Below the pieces are notes generated by a model. The model was not told where the DNA came from, did no database searches, and worked only from the letters and a program-made list of their open reading frames with translations. A program made the translations under genes and the position numbers. From positions 1-64,000 of the forward strand of contig CALFBB010000020.1 of assembly GCA_937944885.1 (NCBI GenBank): a stretch of DNA of 64,000 bases. Direction: 5' to 3'. This DNA comes from an uncultured cyanobacterium. Lineage in GTDB: Bacteria; Cyanobacteriota; Cyanobacteriia; Thermostichales; Thermostichaceae. Of this stretch, positions 1 to 9,234 are shown piece by piece (the stretch's first letter is position 1; each line of letters starts with the position of its first letter).

Positions 1-225
1 AAGTGTTCATGCCAACTTTTGGCCTGTTCCCTAGGTTTATCAATCGGGTGATGCCAGGACTTGCAGGTTGAGTTGTACCTTGCCAAGGAGGTCTTAGATC
101 TACCCAGACGCCCAGAGTTCTGGTCTGGTGGGCAATAGTGCTGTACTTGACTGGAACACTTCTACCCCGTCCGCCGTTAACTAGCCAATGACCTTCGCGT
201 TCATTCGTAGGATGCGCGGCGGCTA
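1..225. repeat. Dispersed ~225 bp repeat, copy A (left part cut by window edge)
   Basis: This non-coding stretch is repeated at 2677-2902 with roughly 80% identity by eye. Shared blocks include GTTCATGCCAACTTTTGGCC, GGGTGATGCCAGGACTT and the end CATTCGTAGGATGCGCGGCG. Identity stops abruptly after GGCGGC in both copies; in both, CTCAA follows a few bases later. IS200/IS605-type right ends often finish in a TCAA-like tetranucleotide, so a relic of such an element is possible but unproven. In this copy the end abuts a broken amidohydrolase gene, which suggests that insertion or rearrangement removed the 5' part of that gene. No transposase frame is readable. Confidence 0.6.
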
Positions 226-230
226 CCCTC

Positions 231-812
231 AAGGAGACGGGGACTGCGGTTTGTCACGGCCCGATTGGCAAGGCCGAGCTGGCCGGCGGGATCGCCCCCA
301 TTCCAAGGATGCTGTCAGACGGGATCCGCATTGGCCTGAGCACCGATGGGAATATCTCCAAAAACAACCTGGACAGGTTTGAGGAGATGAAGTTTGCTTC
401 TTTGCTGCAAAAAGTGAAGCACTAGGGTGCTGCTGCCCTACCTGCCCCCACCATGCTGCAGATGGCCACGATAGAAGGGGCTCAGGTACTGGGTCTAGAA
501 CAGGAAATTGGCTCTGTTGAAGTGGGCAAGAAAGCGGATTGGGTCTTGCTGGATCTGGCCTAGCCCAACTTGATGCCCCAGGTTTGGGAGAGCACTTTCA
601 ACGGTGGAGAGGGAACCAACATTCTTTGGAACTTGGTCTATGCTGCCCGCGCCAGCAATCTTCACACTGTGTTTGTGGATGGGATCCCTGTAGCCGGACA
701 AGGCACGCAACTTTCAGAGGCCAAAGCCCTGGCAGAAATTCAAGCGCAAACGGAAGATCTGCTGCGCCGCCGGGATCCCTTCAAGGCTACCCTTACTCCT
801 GTTGTCGGTTGA
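231..812 (+). pseudogene. Decayed amidohydrolase (MTA/SAH or chlorohydrolase-type deaminase), C-terminal remnant
   Basis: A single continuous frame translates as the C-terminal half of the amidohydrolase/deaminase superfamily: a stretch ETGTAVCHGPIGKAELAGG, then GLSTDGNISKNNLDRFEEM, then [19 protein letters not shown], and the terminal [17 protein letters not shown] block followed by LVYAARASN and VFVDGIPV. Intact family members run about 430-470 residues. Here the N-terminal half with the first metal-binding HxH motif is absent, and the frame is interrupted by TAG at 423-425 and TAG at 561-563 before the natural TGA at 810-812. The left end coincides with the dispersed repeat. All this indicates a dead gene. 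The original substrate cannot be told from the remnant. Confidence 0.8.
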
Positions 813-850
813 GGCCATCCCATCTGATCCCATCTGTTAGATGTGGCCGG

Positions 851-1576
851 TTAGCTCTGAGAGGACTTTTGTACCACCAAAACCCCCATCATGCCCCCCA
901 TCAAAGGGAAGAAAGTCACCTGCTCAAACCCTGCTGCCAAGGCCAGTTGCTTTTGTTCCTCTCCACAGGGAAATCGATCCAAGCTGGGATCAATGTAGGC
1001 ATAGTCCTCTCCTAAGCCGAGAGTTTTGGCTTGAGAAACCACCTGTGTGTTGAGGTACCAGCGTTGGAATTGTTCCAGGAAAGGGATCCCTGTAGGCCGA
1101 TGAAAGTCCAAAATGGCCGCTCGACACCCCGGCTTGAGCACCCGCTTTATCTCCTCTAGGGCCTGTGGAATATCCGTAACGTTGCGCAAACCATAGCCCA
1201 TGGTGATGCCATCAAAGCTGTGATCGGCAAAGGGCAAGGCCAAAGCATCACCCAAAACCCACTCTAGAGAATGCTTTGGCAGCAGCCGTTGAGAACGGGA
1301 GGCAGCAATCGACAACATAGCCGGCGAAAAATCGAGGCCGATGACATGCCCCTGCCGTCCGACGCGACGGGCTAGCAGCAAAGCCAAATCCCCGCTACCA
1401 CAGCAGAGATCAAGAGCTCGTCCTCCGCGGGGCAGATTGGCCCAGCGCACCGTCATCTGCTTCCAAACCCGATGCAGCCCGAGACTGAGCTTTTGATTGA
1501 GGTCGTCATAATGGGGGGCAATACGGTTAAACAGTTCCCGGATTTGCTCCGGTTGTTCGGCAGTTGGACTGGGCAC
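851..1576 (-). CDS. menG: Demethylphylloquinone/demethylmenaquinone methyltransferase (UbiE/MenG family)
   Basis: S-adenosylmethionine-dependent C-methyltransferase for the last ring methylation in quinone synthesis; in cyanobacteria the family member methylates 2-phytyl-1,4-naphthoquinone to phylloquinone for photosystem I. The 241-residue protein has the family N-terminus (IRELFNRIAPHYDDLN), the SAM-binding loop LDLCCGSGDLA at residues 55-65 and the GYGLRNVTD motif typical of UbiE/MenG. The start is GTG at 1576, favoured by AAGGAG five bases upstream. It stands alone on its strand, but menC of the same pathway lies at 12.8-13.8 kb. Assignment to phylloquinone rather than menaquinone is inferred from the cyanobacterial context. 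Confidence 0.9.
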   Translation of the reverse strand: MPSPTAEQPEQIRELFNRIAPHYDDLNQKLSLGLHRVWKQMTVRWANLPRGGRALDLCCGSGDLALLLARRVGRQGHVIGLDFSPAMLSIAASRSQRLLPKHSLEWVLGDALALPFADHSFDGITMGYGLRNVTDIPQALEEIKRVLKPGCRAAILDFHRPTGIPFLEQFQRWYLNTQVVSQAKTLGLGEDYAYIDPSLDRFPCGEEQKQLALAAGFEQVTFFPLMGGMMGVLVVQKSSQS

Positions 1577-1786
1577 ATCAGCTCCTTACAAGTTTTCTCG
1601 AAGATTTTGTGAAAAGTTTTGCTCTAAGTGCACCTCAAATTACAGACCCTTCAGGGATCACCCAATACCTTTTCGGAGTTCCTCTCCCCTCTGGGAGAAA
1701 GTTACGGTTAGAGAATGGTGTGGTCGGAGGCTGTTCCAAGCTCTTCTATGGGAGAGGGTTGCTCTACCCGTAAGCTGAAATACAAT
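1577..1786. other. Intergenic segment with GGGAGA hairpins
   Basis: Between menG and the secreted protein. Two short inverted repeats are visible: TCTCCC-ctct-GGGAGA near 1684-1699, and CTCTTC...GGGAGAG near 1740-1755. They look like copies of a small palindromic repeat and could act as weak terminators for the minus-strand gene at 1787-2401. No coding frame is convincing here. Confidence 0.3.
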
Positions 1787-2401
1787 TTAGGGTGAGGGTA
1801 AGAACTGGGGCAAAAGTTTTTCTACTTCTGCCGCAGTAGAAGCTCCGCTAGTAGTTAACTCAAGACTAACATTCTCCCAAATGACGAAGGAACCATCCTC
1901 CCGTTGCCCGTAAACTGTGATCACCGGGAAAGGGATCGCCCCTGTCGGTCCTACGCCGGTAATATAACTAGCAATGGTGTAAATATCTTCCAAACCATCG
2001 AAGTACAAGTCTGTAAAGACAACGGCATCCAAACTAAATGGAAAGTAGGATTTTGGTATGAGTTTCTCCGAGAAGGGCAATTCTTTGAGTACTCTCCCAG
2101 AGCCTACCAGCCAGTGAGTGAGTACTGGGGGCCGATCTGGCAAGCTTTGATCAAAAAAAGAGAGAAAATAAACATTTCCATATCTGGATAAGTAAACTGA
2201 AAAGGATTGATCCAAAATCGGTCTTAGAATGGGCGGTTCGGTTTTCCAAAGGTTGGAGATAGACTCTAGCTCTGCTGCGGTGATAGGGCGAGAGGGTGCA
2301 ATCCTCAGTCCAGGCTGAGCAAAACCTGCCTGAGAATACTTTTCTAAACAAGTTAAAGCCCAAAAAGTCAGAGTCAAGGCAGCCAAAGACAGAGTTTTCA
2401 T
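1787..2401 (-). CDS. Conserved secreted protein with an FG-GAP-like Asp-rich loop
   Basis: I do not recognise a named family. The 204-residue product has an N-terminal hydrophobic stretch (residues 2-19), probably a signal peptide or anchor. Near residues 129-150 it has DLYFDGLEDIYTIASYITG, which resembles the D-x-[DN]-x-D-G-x-x-D calcium-binding loop of FG-GAP repeats. The sequence LTHWLVGSG and IWENVSLELTTSGASTAAE look like a small beta-rich domain. It is probably periplasmic or surface exposed. It shares strand with menG (210 bp downstream) but the gap holds hairpins, so co-transcription is doubtful. Confidence 0.6.
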   Translation of the reverse strand: MKTLSLAALTLTFWALTCLEKYSQAGFAQPGLRIAPSRPITAAELESISNLWKTEPPILRPILDQSFSVYLSRYGNVYFLSFFDQSLPDRPPVLTHWLVGSGRVLKELPFSEKLIPKSYFPFSLDAVVFTDLYFDGLEDIYTIASYITGVGPTGAIPFPVITVYGQREDGSFVIWENVSLELTTSGASTAAEVEKLLPQFLPSP

Positions 2402-2925
2402 AAGAGCTCCCAGGAGACGAGAAGAGATTCACTTGACAGAATTAGCAAGCGGAACACCTTCACTTTAGTCTTTTATCACCCAAGGGATCCCTGTACCGGC
2501 AAGGTAACTCTTTGCCGAGATAGAAGGGCTATGTGAATGCTCCGCTTATGACGCTTTGCCTACATAAGCAGCTTCCCAATCCTGTTACCAGAGAGGGAGG
2601 CGGCATTCTCGCCTACTGCCAGGAACTTTTGCCTTTGCAGCACCCCAGGTCATTTCTGCCTGTGGGTTTTGGGTTGAAGTTGTTCATGCCAACTTTTGGC
2701 CTGTTGCCTACGTTTATAAGTCGGGTGATGCCAGGACTTACAGGTTCAGTTGTACCTTGCCAAGCAGGCCTTATATCCGCCCGGGTCTCCAGAAGTCTTT
2801 TCTGGCGGGCAATAGTACCATACTTGGCTAGAAGAACCTTATCACATCCGCCGCTAACTGGCTAATGACGCTTCCCGTCCATTCGTAGGATGCGCGGCGG
2901 CGTTGCTCAACCAAAACAGTAGGGA
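2402..2925. repeat. Intergenic region holding dispersed repeat copy B (2677-2902)
   Basis: The left part, 2402-2676, shows nothing beyond one GGGATCCC palindrome near 2485. The right part is the second copy of the repeat seen at 1-225, ending with the same GGATGCGCGGCGGC about 25 bp before the 3' end of dnaJ. Because the first copy is cut by the window edge, part of 2533-2676 may also belong to the repeat. A frame at 2533-2865 lies over it but shows no protein-like features; I regard it as chance. Confidence 0.6.
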
Positions 2926-3879
2926 TTAAAGCTTCAAGGCAGCGCGTGGGTCATAAGACTGAACTTGTCGCAGCTTCTCGTAAAGCTCTCGTTCTTGCTC
3001 GGATACCTGACTGGGGAGATGAATTTGCACAACCACATAAAAATCACCCCGCTCCCCGTTACCCTTGGGAAAGCCCCTCTCGGCTAGGCGCAACTTGCGG
3101 CCTGATGGAGTACCGGCTGGGATCCTTAGCTTAACCATTCCATCAAGGGTTGGTACTTCGACTTGCGCTCCCAAGACAGCTTCACTGGGGCTAATTGGGA
3201 GGTCGCAATAAACATCAAATCCCTCCAGGCGATAGAAAGGGTGGTCTTTGAGCTCGATCTTGAGGTAAAGATCGCCAGCACCCCCATTGGGGTTAGGATG
3301 TCCTTGGCCGCGGAGCCGAATCCGTTTGCCGGGGGTAATGCCTGGGGGAAGGTTGACCTCTAGGGTGCGATTTCCTCCCACTCGTAGGCGGCGTCTTCCT
3401 CCTTCATAAGCTTCTAGAATGCTGATCTGGATGCTGGCTTCAGCGTCATAGCTGGTGTTGTTGGCAGACCCGGAAAAACCGCCACTGCGGTCTGAAGCCG
3501 GACCCTTGACCCGACCGAGCAATTGATCGATGAAATCTTGAAAATCCTCAAACTGGTTGAAATCAACGCCACCGCCGAAACCGCTAGCACCAAAGTCTTC
3601 AGCACCGAAGGGGCTACCCGCGTATGGATCTCGGCTGGCGCGGAACCCACTCTGCTGATAGTACTGGCCGAATTGATCGTACTGCTTGCGCTTGCCCGGA
3701 TCCGAGAGAACTTCGTAGGCTTCGTTGATGTCTTTGAATTTCTCTTCAGCCGTCTTATCTCCAGGATTGACATCCGGGTGATACTTCCGGGCTAAACGCC
3801 GAAAGGCTTGCTTGACCTCATCGGGTGTGGCCGTTTTGCTGACCCCCAAAATCTTGTAGTAGTCCTTGAAGTTTTGCAT
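2926..3879 (-). CDS. dnaJ: DnaJ-type co-chaperone lacking the zinc-finger (CbpA-like)
   Basis: J-domain co-chaperone that stimulates the ATPase of DnaK and delivers clients. The 317-residue protein has a J-domain at residues 5-70 with HPD at 34-36, a Gly/Phe-rich linker (about 75-125, with GASGFGGG), then the two C-terminal beta domains (RLRVGGNRTLEVNLPPG onward). There are no CxxCxGxG zinc repeats, so it is the CbpA/type-B form. It lies 219 bp downstream of dnaK on the same strand and is probably its functional partner. The start ATG at 3879 is well placed. The exact paralogue number (DnaJ2/3 etc.) cannot be decided here. Confidence 0.92.
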   Translation of the reverse strand: MQNFKDYYKILGVSKTATPDEVKQAFRRLARKYHPDVNPGDKTAEEKFKDINEAYEVLSDPGKRKQYDQFGQYYQQSGFRASRDPYAGSPFGAEDFGASGFGGGVDFNQFEDFQDFIDQLLGRVKGPASDRSGGFSGSANNTSYDAEASIQISILEAYEGGRRRLRVGGNRTLEVNLPPGITPGKRIRLRGQGHPNPNGGAGDLYLKIELKDHPFYRLEGFDVYCDLPISPSEAVLGAQVEVPTLDGMVKLRIPAGTPSGRKLRLAERGFPKGNGERGDFYVVVQIHLPSQVSEQERELYEKLRQVQSYDPRAALKL

Positions 3880-4098
3880 GGAGGCATTGGCAGGTGAGTC
3901 GGCATGGAAAGGAGAGCCTCAGGATCTGCTGCGCTCGTCAAGGGAGGATCCCCTAACCTAACAGGCAGCTAAGATGACATTCAAGATAAAGAGAAGAAGC
4001 CGGGTTAGACCTAATTGCCTACCCAGTCTCTTCCCCCTATCAAGGCTCTGGTTAGGAAAAGGATCCACCCACCTGTGGATGGATCCCTGAGGGTCTAT

Positions 4099-5991
4099 CT
4101 ACTTGGTTTCGGTGAAGTCAGCATCGATGACATCGTCACTTCCACCAGTAGCACTTTTAACATTTCCATCCGGGCTAGAGCCCGCACCGGGCTGCTGGTA
4201 AAGCTCACTACTCATGGCATAGAGAGCCTCTTGCAGGGCGGTTTCCTTGCTTTGGATGGCGCTGTCGTCCTCCCGTTGGATGGCATCGCGCAGTTCTCGG
4301 ATTAGGGTTTCCAGATTGCTGCGCTTGTCAGCAGGGATCTTATCGCCTAGCTCCTTCAACTGCCGCTCCGCTTGGTAAGCCAAGGAATCGGCCTTGTTGC
4401 GCCGCTCGATTTTCTCCCGCCGTTGCCGGTCTTCTGCAGCGAATTTCTCCGCTTCTGCAATCATGCGCTCTACTTCTTTGCTGTCGAGAGTAGAGGCTCC
4501 GGTAATGGAGATGCTCTGCTCCTTGCCGCTGCCTTTGTCCTTGGCGGTCACTTTCAAGATACCGTTGGCGTCGATGTCAAAGGTGACCTCAATTTGGGGC
4601 ACGCCCCGGGGAGCCGGTGGGATCCCATCTAGCTTGAAGCGACCCAAGGATTTGTTGTCGCGGGCCATCTCCCGTTCCCCCTGTACCACGTGGATTTCCA
4701 CGGAGGTTTGCCCATCTTCAGCGGTGGAGAAGATTTCCGACTTACGGGTGGGTACGGTGGTGTTGCGGGGAATCAGCTTGGTGGCTACACCGCCTAGGGT
4801 TTCTACACCCAAAGATAGCGGCGTCACATCCAGCAACAGTACATCCTTCACTTCACCGGCCAGTACACCCGCTTGAATGGCAGCCCCTACCGCCACGACC
4901 TCATCCGGGTTAACACTTTCGTTGGGCTCCTTACCCAACAGCTCCTTCACCAGTCGTTTTACCGCCGGGATCCGGGTGGACCCCCCCACCAAGACCACTT
5001 CGTTAATGTCGGCCTTGGTCAGCTTGGCATCCCGTAGTGCCTGCTCAACCGGGGCTTTGCAGCGTTCAAACAGATCAGCACAGATGTTTTCAAACTGGGC
5101 ACGGGAAAGTTTTAGCTCCAGGTGTTTCGGCCCGTCGGCAGTCGCAGTGATAAAGGGGAGGTTGATGGTGGTTTCAGAAACGCTGGAGAGCTCAATTTTG
5201 GCTTTCTCGGCAGCTTCCGTCAGCCGTTGTAGAGCCTGACGATCGTTGCGCAGATCGATCCCTTCCATCTGTTTGAACTGGTCGGCCATCCAGTCCACGA
5301 TCTTCTTGTCGAAGTCATCGCCCCCTAGTTGAGTGTCACCGCTAGTAGCTTTCACTTCGAAGACGCCATCGCCTACCTCCAGCACCGACACATCGAAGGT
5401 GCCACCACCCAAGTCGAAGACCAGGATGGTTTCGTTGTTGCGCTTATCCAAGCCATAAGCCAAGGAGGCAGCTGTCGGCTCGTTGATAATGCGCAGCACC
5501 TCTAACCCAGCGATCTTCCCGGCATCTTTGGTGGCCTGCCGTTGGGAATCGTTGAAGTAAGCGGGTACTGTGATGACTGCTTGGGTGACAGGTTGACCCA
5601 GGTAGCGGCTGGCATCATCTGCCAACTTGCGCAGCACCATGGCTGAGATCTCTTCTGGGGCAAACTCTTTGTTCAGACGGGGAGCAAACAGCTTCACGTT
5701 GCCGCGCTCATCCCGCTGTACGCGATAGGAAACCCGCTTAGAGTCAGCATTCAACTCATCGTACTTACGCCCGATGAATCGCTTCACCGAGTAAAAGGTG
5801 TTTTCAGGGTTGAGTACCGCCTGACGACGGGCCATTTGGCCCACCAGCCGCTCCCCATCTTTGGTGAAAGCAACCACTGAGGGCGTGGTGCGGGTACCCT
5901 CAGCGTTGGCAATAACGGTGGGGACACCACCTTCCATTACGGCGACAACCGAGTTGGTTGTGCCCAGGTCAATTCCTACGACTTTTCCCAT
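4099..5991 (-). CDS. dnaK: Molecular chaperone DnaK (Hsp70)
   Basis: ATP-dependent Hsp70 chaperone. The 630-residue protein begins [19 protein letters not shown] (phosphate-binding loop 1), has [14 protein letters not shown] and [17 protein letters not shown] for the second phosphate loop, the interdomain linker [13 protein letters not shown], the substrate-binding beta domain, and ends with a helical lid and [12 protein letters not shown]. Length is normal for bacterial DnaK. It is first in a dnaK-dnaJ pair. No CIRCE element (TTAGCACTC inverted repeat) is visible in the 240 bp upstream, so HrcA control is not supported by this sequence. Confidence 0.97.
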   Translation of the reverse strand: MGKVVGIDLGTTNSVVAVMEGGVPTVIANAEGTRTTPSVVAFTKDGERLVGQMARRQAVLNPENTFYSVKRFIGRKYDELNADSKRVSYRVQRDERGNVKLFAPRLNKEFAPEEISAMVLRKLADDASRYLGQPVTQAVITVPAYFNDSQRQATKDAGKIAGLEVLRIINEPTAASLAYGLDKRNNETILVFDLGGGTFDVSVLEVGDGVFEVKATSGDTQLGGDDFDKKIVDWMADQFKQMEGIDLRNDRQALQRLTEAAEKAKIELSSVSETTINLPFITATADGPKHLELKLSRAQFENICADLFERCKAPVEQALRDAKLTKADINEVVLVGGSTRIPAVKRLVKELLGKEPNESVNPDEVVAVGAAIQAGVLAGEVKDVLLLDVTPLSLGVETLGGVATKLIPRNTTVPTRKSEIFSTAEDGQTSVEIHVVQGEREMARDNKSLGRFKLDGIPPAPRGVPQIEVTFDIDANGILKVTAKDKGSGKEQSISITGASTLDSKEVERMIAEAEKFAAEDRQRREKIERRNKADSLAYQAERQLKELGDKIPADKRSNLETLIRELRDAIQREDDSAIQSKETALQEALYAMSSELYQQPGAGSSPDGNVKSATGGSDDVIDADFTETK

Positions 5992-6233
5992 CGGCTTCCT
6001 GTTCTCCTCTTGATATATCGCTCCGGTTACCGCCGCTAGCCCATCCGCCTTTGTGAAGTGGCTTGGGCAGCCAATTCATGGAATGATTTAACCGTTGACT
6101 GGATTGATCCTAGCCAGTCTGGGATCTCGACTAGGGCGAGAATGCCGCCCATTTCTGGTCTGTTGGTTGCGCTCTAGTTACGGATCTCCGCACCTGTGGA
6201 AAAGGGTTTCCGACCACGAGTGCCGGGAAGCTA

Positions 6234-7316
6234 TCAAACCTGAATTTGCTCCAGGGCTGCCAACCCCCGCTCTACCACTGATTGCTCCAGGGGAAGGTAG
6301 CCCAGTTCCTCTGCCAGGGCTTGTCCTTCGGTGAGGCCCCAGCTCAGCACCGCCCGCAGGGCTTCGGCCATGGCAGGGTTGGGGTACTGGCGGTAGGTCA
6401 AAATCCAGCTGTAAGTAACAATTGGGTAAGCGTCTATCCCAACCGGATCCGGGATGAAGGCCCGCAGGTTCTCAGGCAGCTCCACCTCGCTCAGGGCTAT
6501 GGCTGCCGATTCTAAGGTGGGTAAAATGTACTGACCGGCTTGGTTTTCCAGAGCTGCTACAGTTAGATTCAGATCGCGGGCATAGACGAATTCCACATAG
6601 CCGATCACCCCTTCACTGAGGAGCATCTGGGCGCTCATGCCTTCGTTGCCCTTGACCCCAATGCCAACCGGCCACTCCAGGGACATGCCAACCCCAATTT
6701 CCGCTCCCCAGGAGGGGTCGATGGCGTTCAAGTGGCGGGTAAAGGTATCGGTGGTGCCACTGCCGTCGGAGCGGTAGCAGACGTCAATGGGTAAATCGGG
6801 AATCTCCAGGTCGGGGTTGAGAGCCAAAATGCGGGGATCCCGCCAGGCGGTGATGCGACCGCGGAAGATATCCACCAACACAGAACGGGAGAGCTTTAGC
6901 CCGGAGGGGACTCCCGGTAGGTTGTAGCCGATAGTAATGCTGCCGGCTGTCATCGGGATCATCACCACCCCCCGTTTCACTTCGGCTATCTCGGCATCGC
7001 TGATGGCTACATCACTGGCGGCAAAATCCAGGGTATTGTCGATAAATTGACGGATCCCGGCGGCACTGCCCACCGGCTGATAGTTGATCTCTAGCTGCGG
7101 ATCCACCTGGCGGTAGTCGGAAAACCAGCGTAGGTAAAGGGGGGCTGCGAAGGTGGAGCCTGCCCCGTTGATCAGCAGGAACTCTTGGCTAGAGCGCACA
7201 AAGGGATTTCCGGACTGGTTAGAACGGGATCCTCCCCTCTGACAGGCGCTTAGGGTTGTGGTGGCCAGCAGAGAGAGCAACAAATCGCGGCGACGGAAAC
7301 GGGGCAGTTGGGCCAT
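6234..7316 (-). CDS. pstS: PstS-family phosphate-binding lipoprotein
   Basis: Periplasmic phosphate-binding protein of an ABC importer. From ATG 7316 (preceded by GGAG nine bases upstream) it is 360 residues with an N-terminus FRRRDLLLSLLATTTLSAC: a twin-arginine-like motif and a lipobox with Cys25. The PstS fold is shown by NGAGSTFAAPLYLRW, the phosphate loop RSDGSGTTDTFTRHL, and the hinge VTYSWILTYRQY. No pstCAB genes are in the window, so it may be an orphan high-affinity binding protein. It lies 64 bp downstream of the propeller gene on the same strand, and both may be driven by the Pho-box-like site at 8841-8859. A GTG at 7337 is an alternative start. Confidence 0.85.
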   Translation of the reverse strand: MAQLPRFRRRDLLLSLLATTTLSACQRGGSRSNQSGNPFVRSSQEFLLINGAGSTFAAPLYLRWFSDYRQVDPQLEINYQPVGSAAGIRQFIDNTLDFAASDVAISDAEIAEVKRGVVMIPMTAGSITIGYNLPGVPSGLKLSRSVLVDIFRGRITAWRDPRILALNPDLEIPDLPIDVCYRSDGSGTTDTFTRHLNAIDPSWGAEIGVGMSLEWPVGIGVKGNEGMSAQMLLSEGVIGYVEFVYARDLNLTVAALENQAGQYILPTLESAAIALSEVELPENLRAFIPDPVGIDAYPIVTYSWILTYRQYPNPAMAEALRAVLSWGLTEGQALAEELGYLPLEQSVVERGLAALEQIQV

Positions 7317-7380
7317 GGTTAAGTTCTCCGAGAGCACCGCCCCGATCCTTGACTTGGGTTCCTGGAGATGTCAAGCCGTT

Positions 7381-8784
7381 TTATTCCACCGTAATACCTA
7401 CCAGGCTAAGACTGTTGTTTTTGGGGTTCGAGATCACCACCAAGTTGCGCTCAGGGATAAACTCAATCCCTTCCGGCTCCAGCTCAGCCGCTTTGTCTTG
7501 CCCGACGATGCCGGGGTTGAGGATCACGCTATCCAGAAGCTGGATGTTGGCCGGGTCGGTGATGTCGTGGATGGTGATGGCATCGGAGCGTTCAATGGCC
7601 ACAAAAGCCAAGGTACGTCCATTCACCTCACCCACGCTCACCACCTCTGGCTCTGGGCCTTTACTGTTGCAGCGCATCGGCAACTGAGCAGCAATGATCG
7701 CCTCCTCAATGCTGTCACCGCTATCTCCTAGCAGTGCTCCTGTTTTGGCATCGTAAACACTGATGCTGCGGCTGCCGTGACGACTGAGGGGTACCTCCCC
7801 ATGGGTTTGCTTGTTGACGGCGGTGAGGTTATCTTCATCCGCTGTAACCAGGTAACGGCCATCAGGGGTAATGGCGATGCCATCCGGTTCGCGGGCGGAG
7901 GTAAACTCCTGACGAGCAGTCAGATCGTAGGCACTAGAACGACACTTGCCCTCCCCAACTTTGTCTTGGGTCAGTCCTGAACCGGTGCGGATCCCGGCGT
8001 CGAAGTTGGTGACGGTAAAGGCATCTGCTCGCAAGGGGGTGGGCAATTTGGCAGGAACCTCAACGCGGGCAATGGCATTGTTTTCCTGTAACGTCGCCAC
8101 GATAAAGGAGTTGTCGGGGGCGATGCGCACTGTTTCCGGCTGTGGATCATGAGGGAAAAACGGGATCCCTTCCGGTGGAATGGGAATTTCCACTTGGCTC
8201 ATCAGGGTTGGCCCGTTGCGCAAGTCGATGATGGAGAGGGTACCGGGGCGGTTTTCTAGGTTGGTGAGATCCTCTTCGTTTTCTTCATCTTCGTTGGCTA
8301 CCACGGCAAACTGACCGTTGGGGGCAATGGCGACTGAATCCGGGCCCCGTCCCACCTGAACTTGGCCAATTACTTTGAGATCCGGTAAAGAGAGGGCCAA
8401 AACTTTGCCGGGTACCTCATCAAAGGTGTCTAGGTTGGCCTTGTCGTCATCTTTAACGGCAACTAGGGCAAAGGTGCCGTCCGGGCTGATGGCCACACCG
8501 GTAAACTCTGCTGCTGTCGAGTTTTCCGGCAGGAAGGTATCTTCCAGCTCATAGGTACCCCGCACAGAGAGACCGTCATCAGCAATATCCACCAGGGTGA
8601 CGGTGGTGCTACCGGCAACTACGGTGAAGGCCCCATCCTTGGAAACCGCCAGCATCTCGGCTCCCCCCAAGCCTTCCAGGGTAGCGATCAACTCACCCTT
8701 GACTGCAGCGCCGGCCTGAGCCACAGCCAGGCTGCTCAATCCTAGGCTCAACACCAGGGATCCCACAATTGTCCTCTTCAACAT
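7381..8784 (-). CDS. Secreted beta-propeller protein, choice-of-anchor-I-like
   Basis: The 467-residue protein has a classic signal peptide (MLKRTIVGSLVLSLGLSSLAVAQAGA). Repeated blade motifs follow, such as GVAISPDGTFALVAV, SVAIAPNGQFAVVAN, GIAITPDGRYLVTAD and PEGIEFIPERNLVVIS. The combination KGPEPEVVSVGEVNGRTLAFVAIERSDAI resembles choice-of-anchor-I / esterase-phytase-like propellers. It is presumably periplasmic or extracellular. Its position upstream of a pstS-like gene and downstream of a Pho-box-like site suggests a role in phosphate acquisition, for example a phosphoesterase or phytase-like activity. That is inference; no catalytic residues are identified. Confidence 0.75.
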   Translation of the reverse strand: MLKRTIVGSLVLSLGLSSLAVAQAGAAVKGELIATLEGLGGAEMLAVSKDGAFTVVAGSTTVTLVDIADDGLSVRGTYELEDTFLPENSTAAEFTGVAISPDGTFALVAVKDDDKANLDTFDEVPGKVLALSLPDLKVIGQVQVGRGPDSVAIAPNGQFAVVANEDEENEEDLTNLENRPGTLSIIDLRNGPTLMSQVEIPIPPEGIPFFPHDPQPETVRIAPDNSFIVATLQENNAIARVEVPAKLPTPLRADAFTVTNFDAGIRTGSGLTQDKVGEGKCRSSAYDLTARQEFTSAREPDGIAITPDGRYLVTADEDNLTAVNKQTHGEVPLSRHGSRSISVYDAKTGALLGDSGDSIEEAIIAAQLPMRCNSKGPEPEVVSVGEVNGRTLAFVAIERSDAITIHDITDPANIQLLDSVILNPGIVGQDKAAELEPEGIEFIPERNLVVISNPKNNSLSLVGITVE

Positions 8785-8840
8785 CCTCCAGAAGCTCCTC
8801 AGATTGTGGTCTTGGTTAGCCTTGCTACTTTACACCTGTC

Positions 8841-8859
8841 ACATTAAGTTGCGGTTAAT
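8841..8859 (-). promoter_or_regulatory. Candidate Pho box upstream of the propeller-pstS pair
   Basis: On the minus strand two 8-mers, ATTAACCG (8859-8852) and CTTAATGT (8848-8841), are separated by exactly 3 bases. This matches the cyanobacterial Pho-box layout (PyTTAAPyPy[TA] repeats with 3-base spacers) bound by SphR/PhoB, with the first base of the first repeat deviating. It sits 57 bp before the ATG of the propeller gene. A third, weaker unit (AGGTGTAA) follows at the same spacing. Confidence 0.5.
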
Positions 8860-9234
8860 TCCCCTTCTCGGCACCTGGGAGGGCAACCCCAGTGGCCCTC
8901 AAGTCCCATCGATCTGTCCTTTTCTGTCAGGATGGGCTGCCCTGGGGGGTAAAAGTTGGGATCCAAACCAAGCCAGTGACAGCAACACGAAAGATAGAGC
9001 ATTTCTGAGAAAATAAAAGATAAAACGAGCAAAAAAGAGCTTGTAGAAGTTTGATATTGACTCAAGTGTGCCGGAATACCTGAGCCAATGCCTTACCTGG
9101 CAAGGCTTAGCCGGTTTTGGCTGTGAATGGCTCTTCTCAGGAAAAATCTTGACGTATTCCAGAAAAAGGCAGTAAATTGTAGTTTCTGTGCAGAAATCCT
9201 GCGCTGTTCACATCTCGGTATCTGGGGGACTACT
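8860..9234. other. speA leader region with two hairpins
   Basis: No gene seen. Two adjacent inverted repeats precede speA: GCCTT/AAGGC at 9090-9106 and AGCC/GGCT at 9109-9122. They could form a structured leader, but neither is followed by a clear U-run. An in-frame extension of speA back to 9127 exists but has no family similarity. A 73-codon minus-strand frame at 8844-9065 lacks protein-like character and was not called. Confidence 0.3.

Noticed and set aside
4394-5239. Long plus-strand frames antisense to dnaK
   Set aside because: They are mirror frames of a highly conserved GC-rich gene, have Ser/Thr/Ala-rich random-like composition and no ribosome site.
5992-6233. CIRCE element upstream of dnaK
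   Set aside because: No TTAGCACTC/GAGTGCTAA inverted repeat is present in the upstream region.
8844-9065. 73-codon minus-strand frame in the speA leader
   Set aside because: Cys/Ser-rich, no family likeness and it overlaps the Pho-box and hairpin region.
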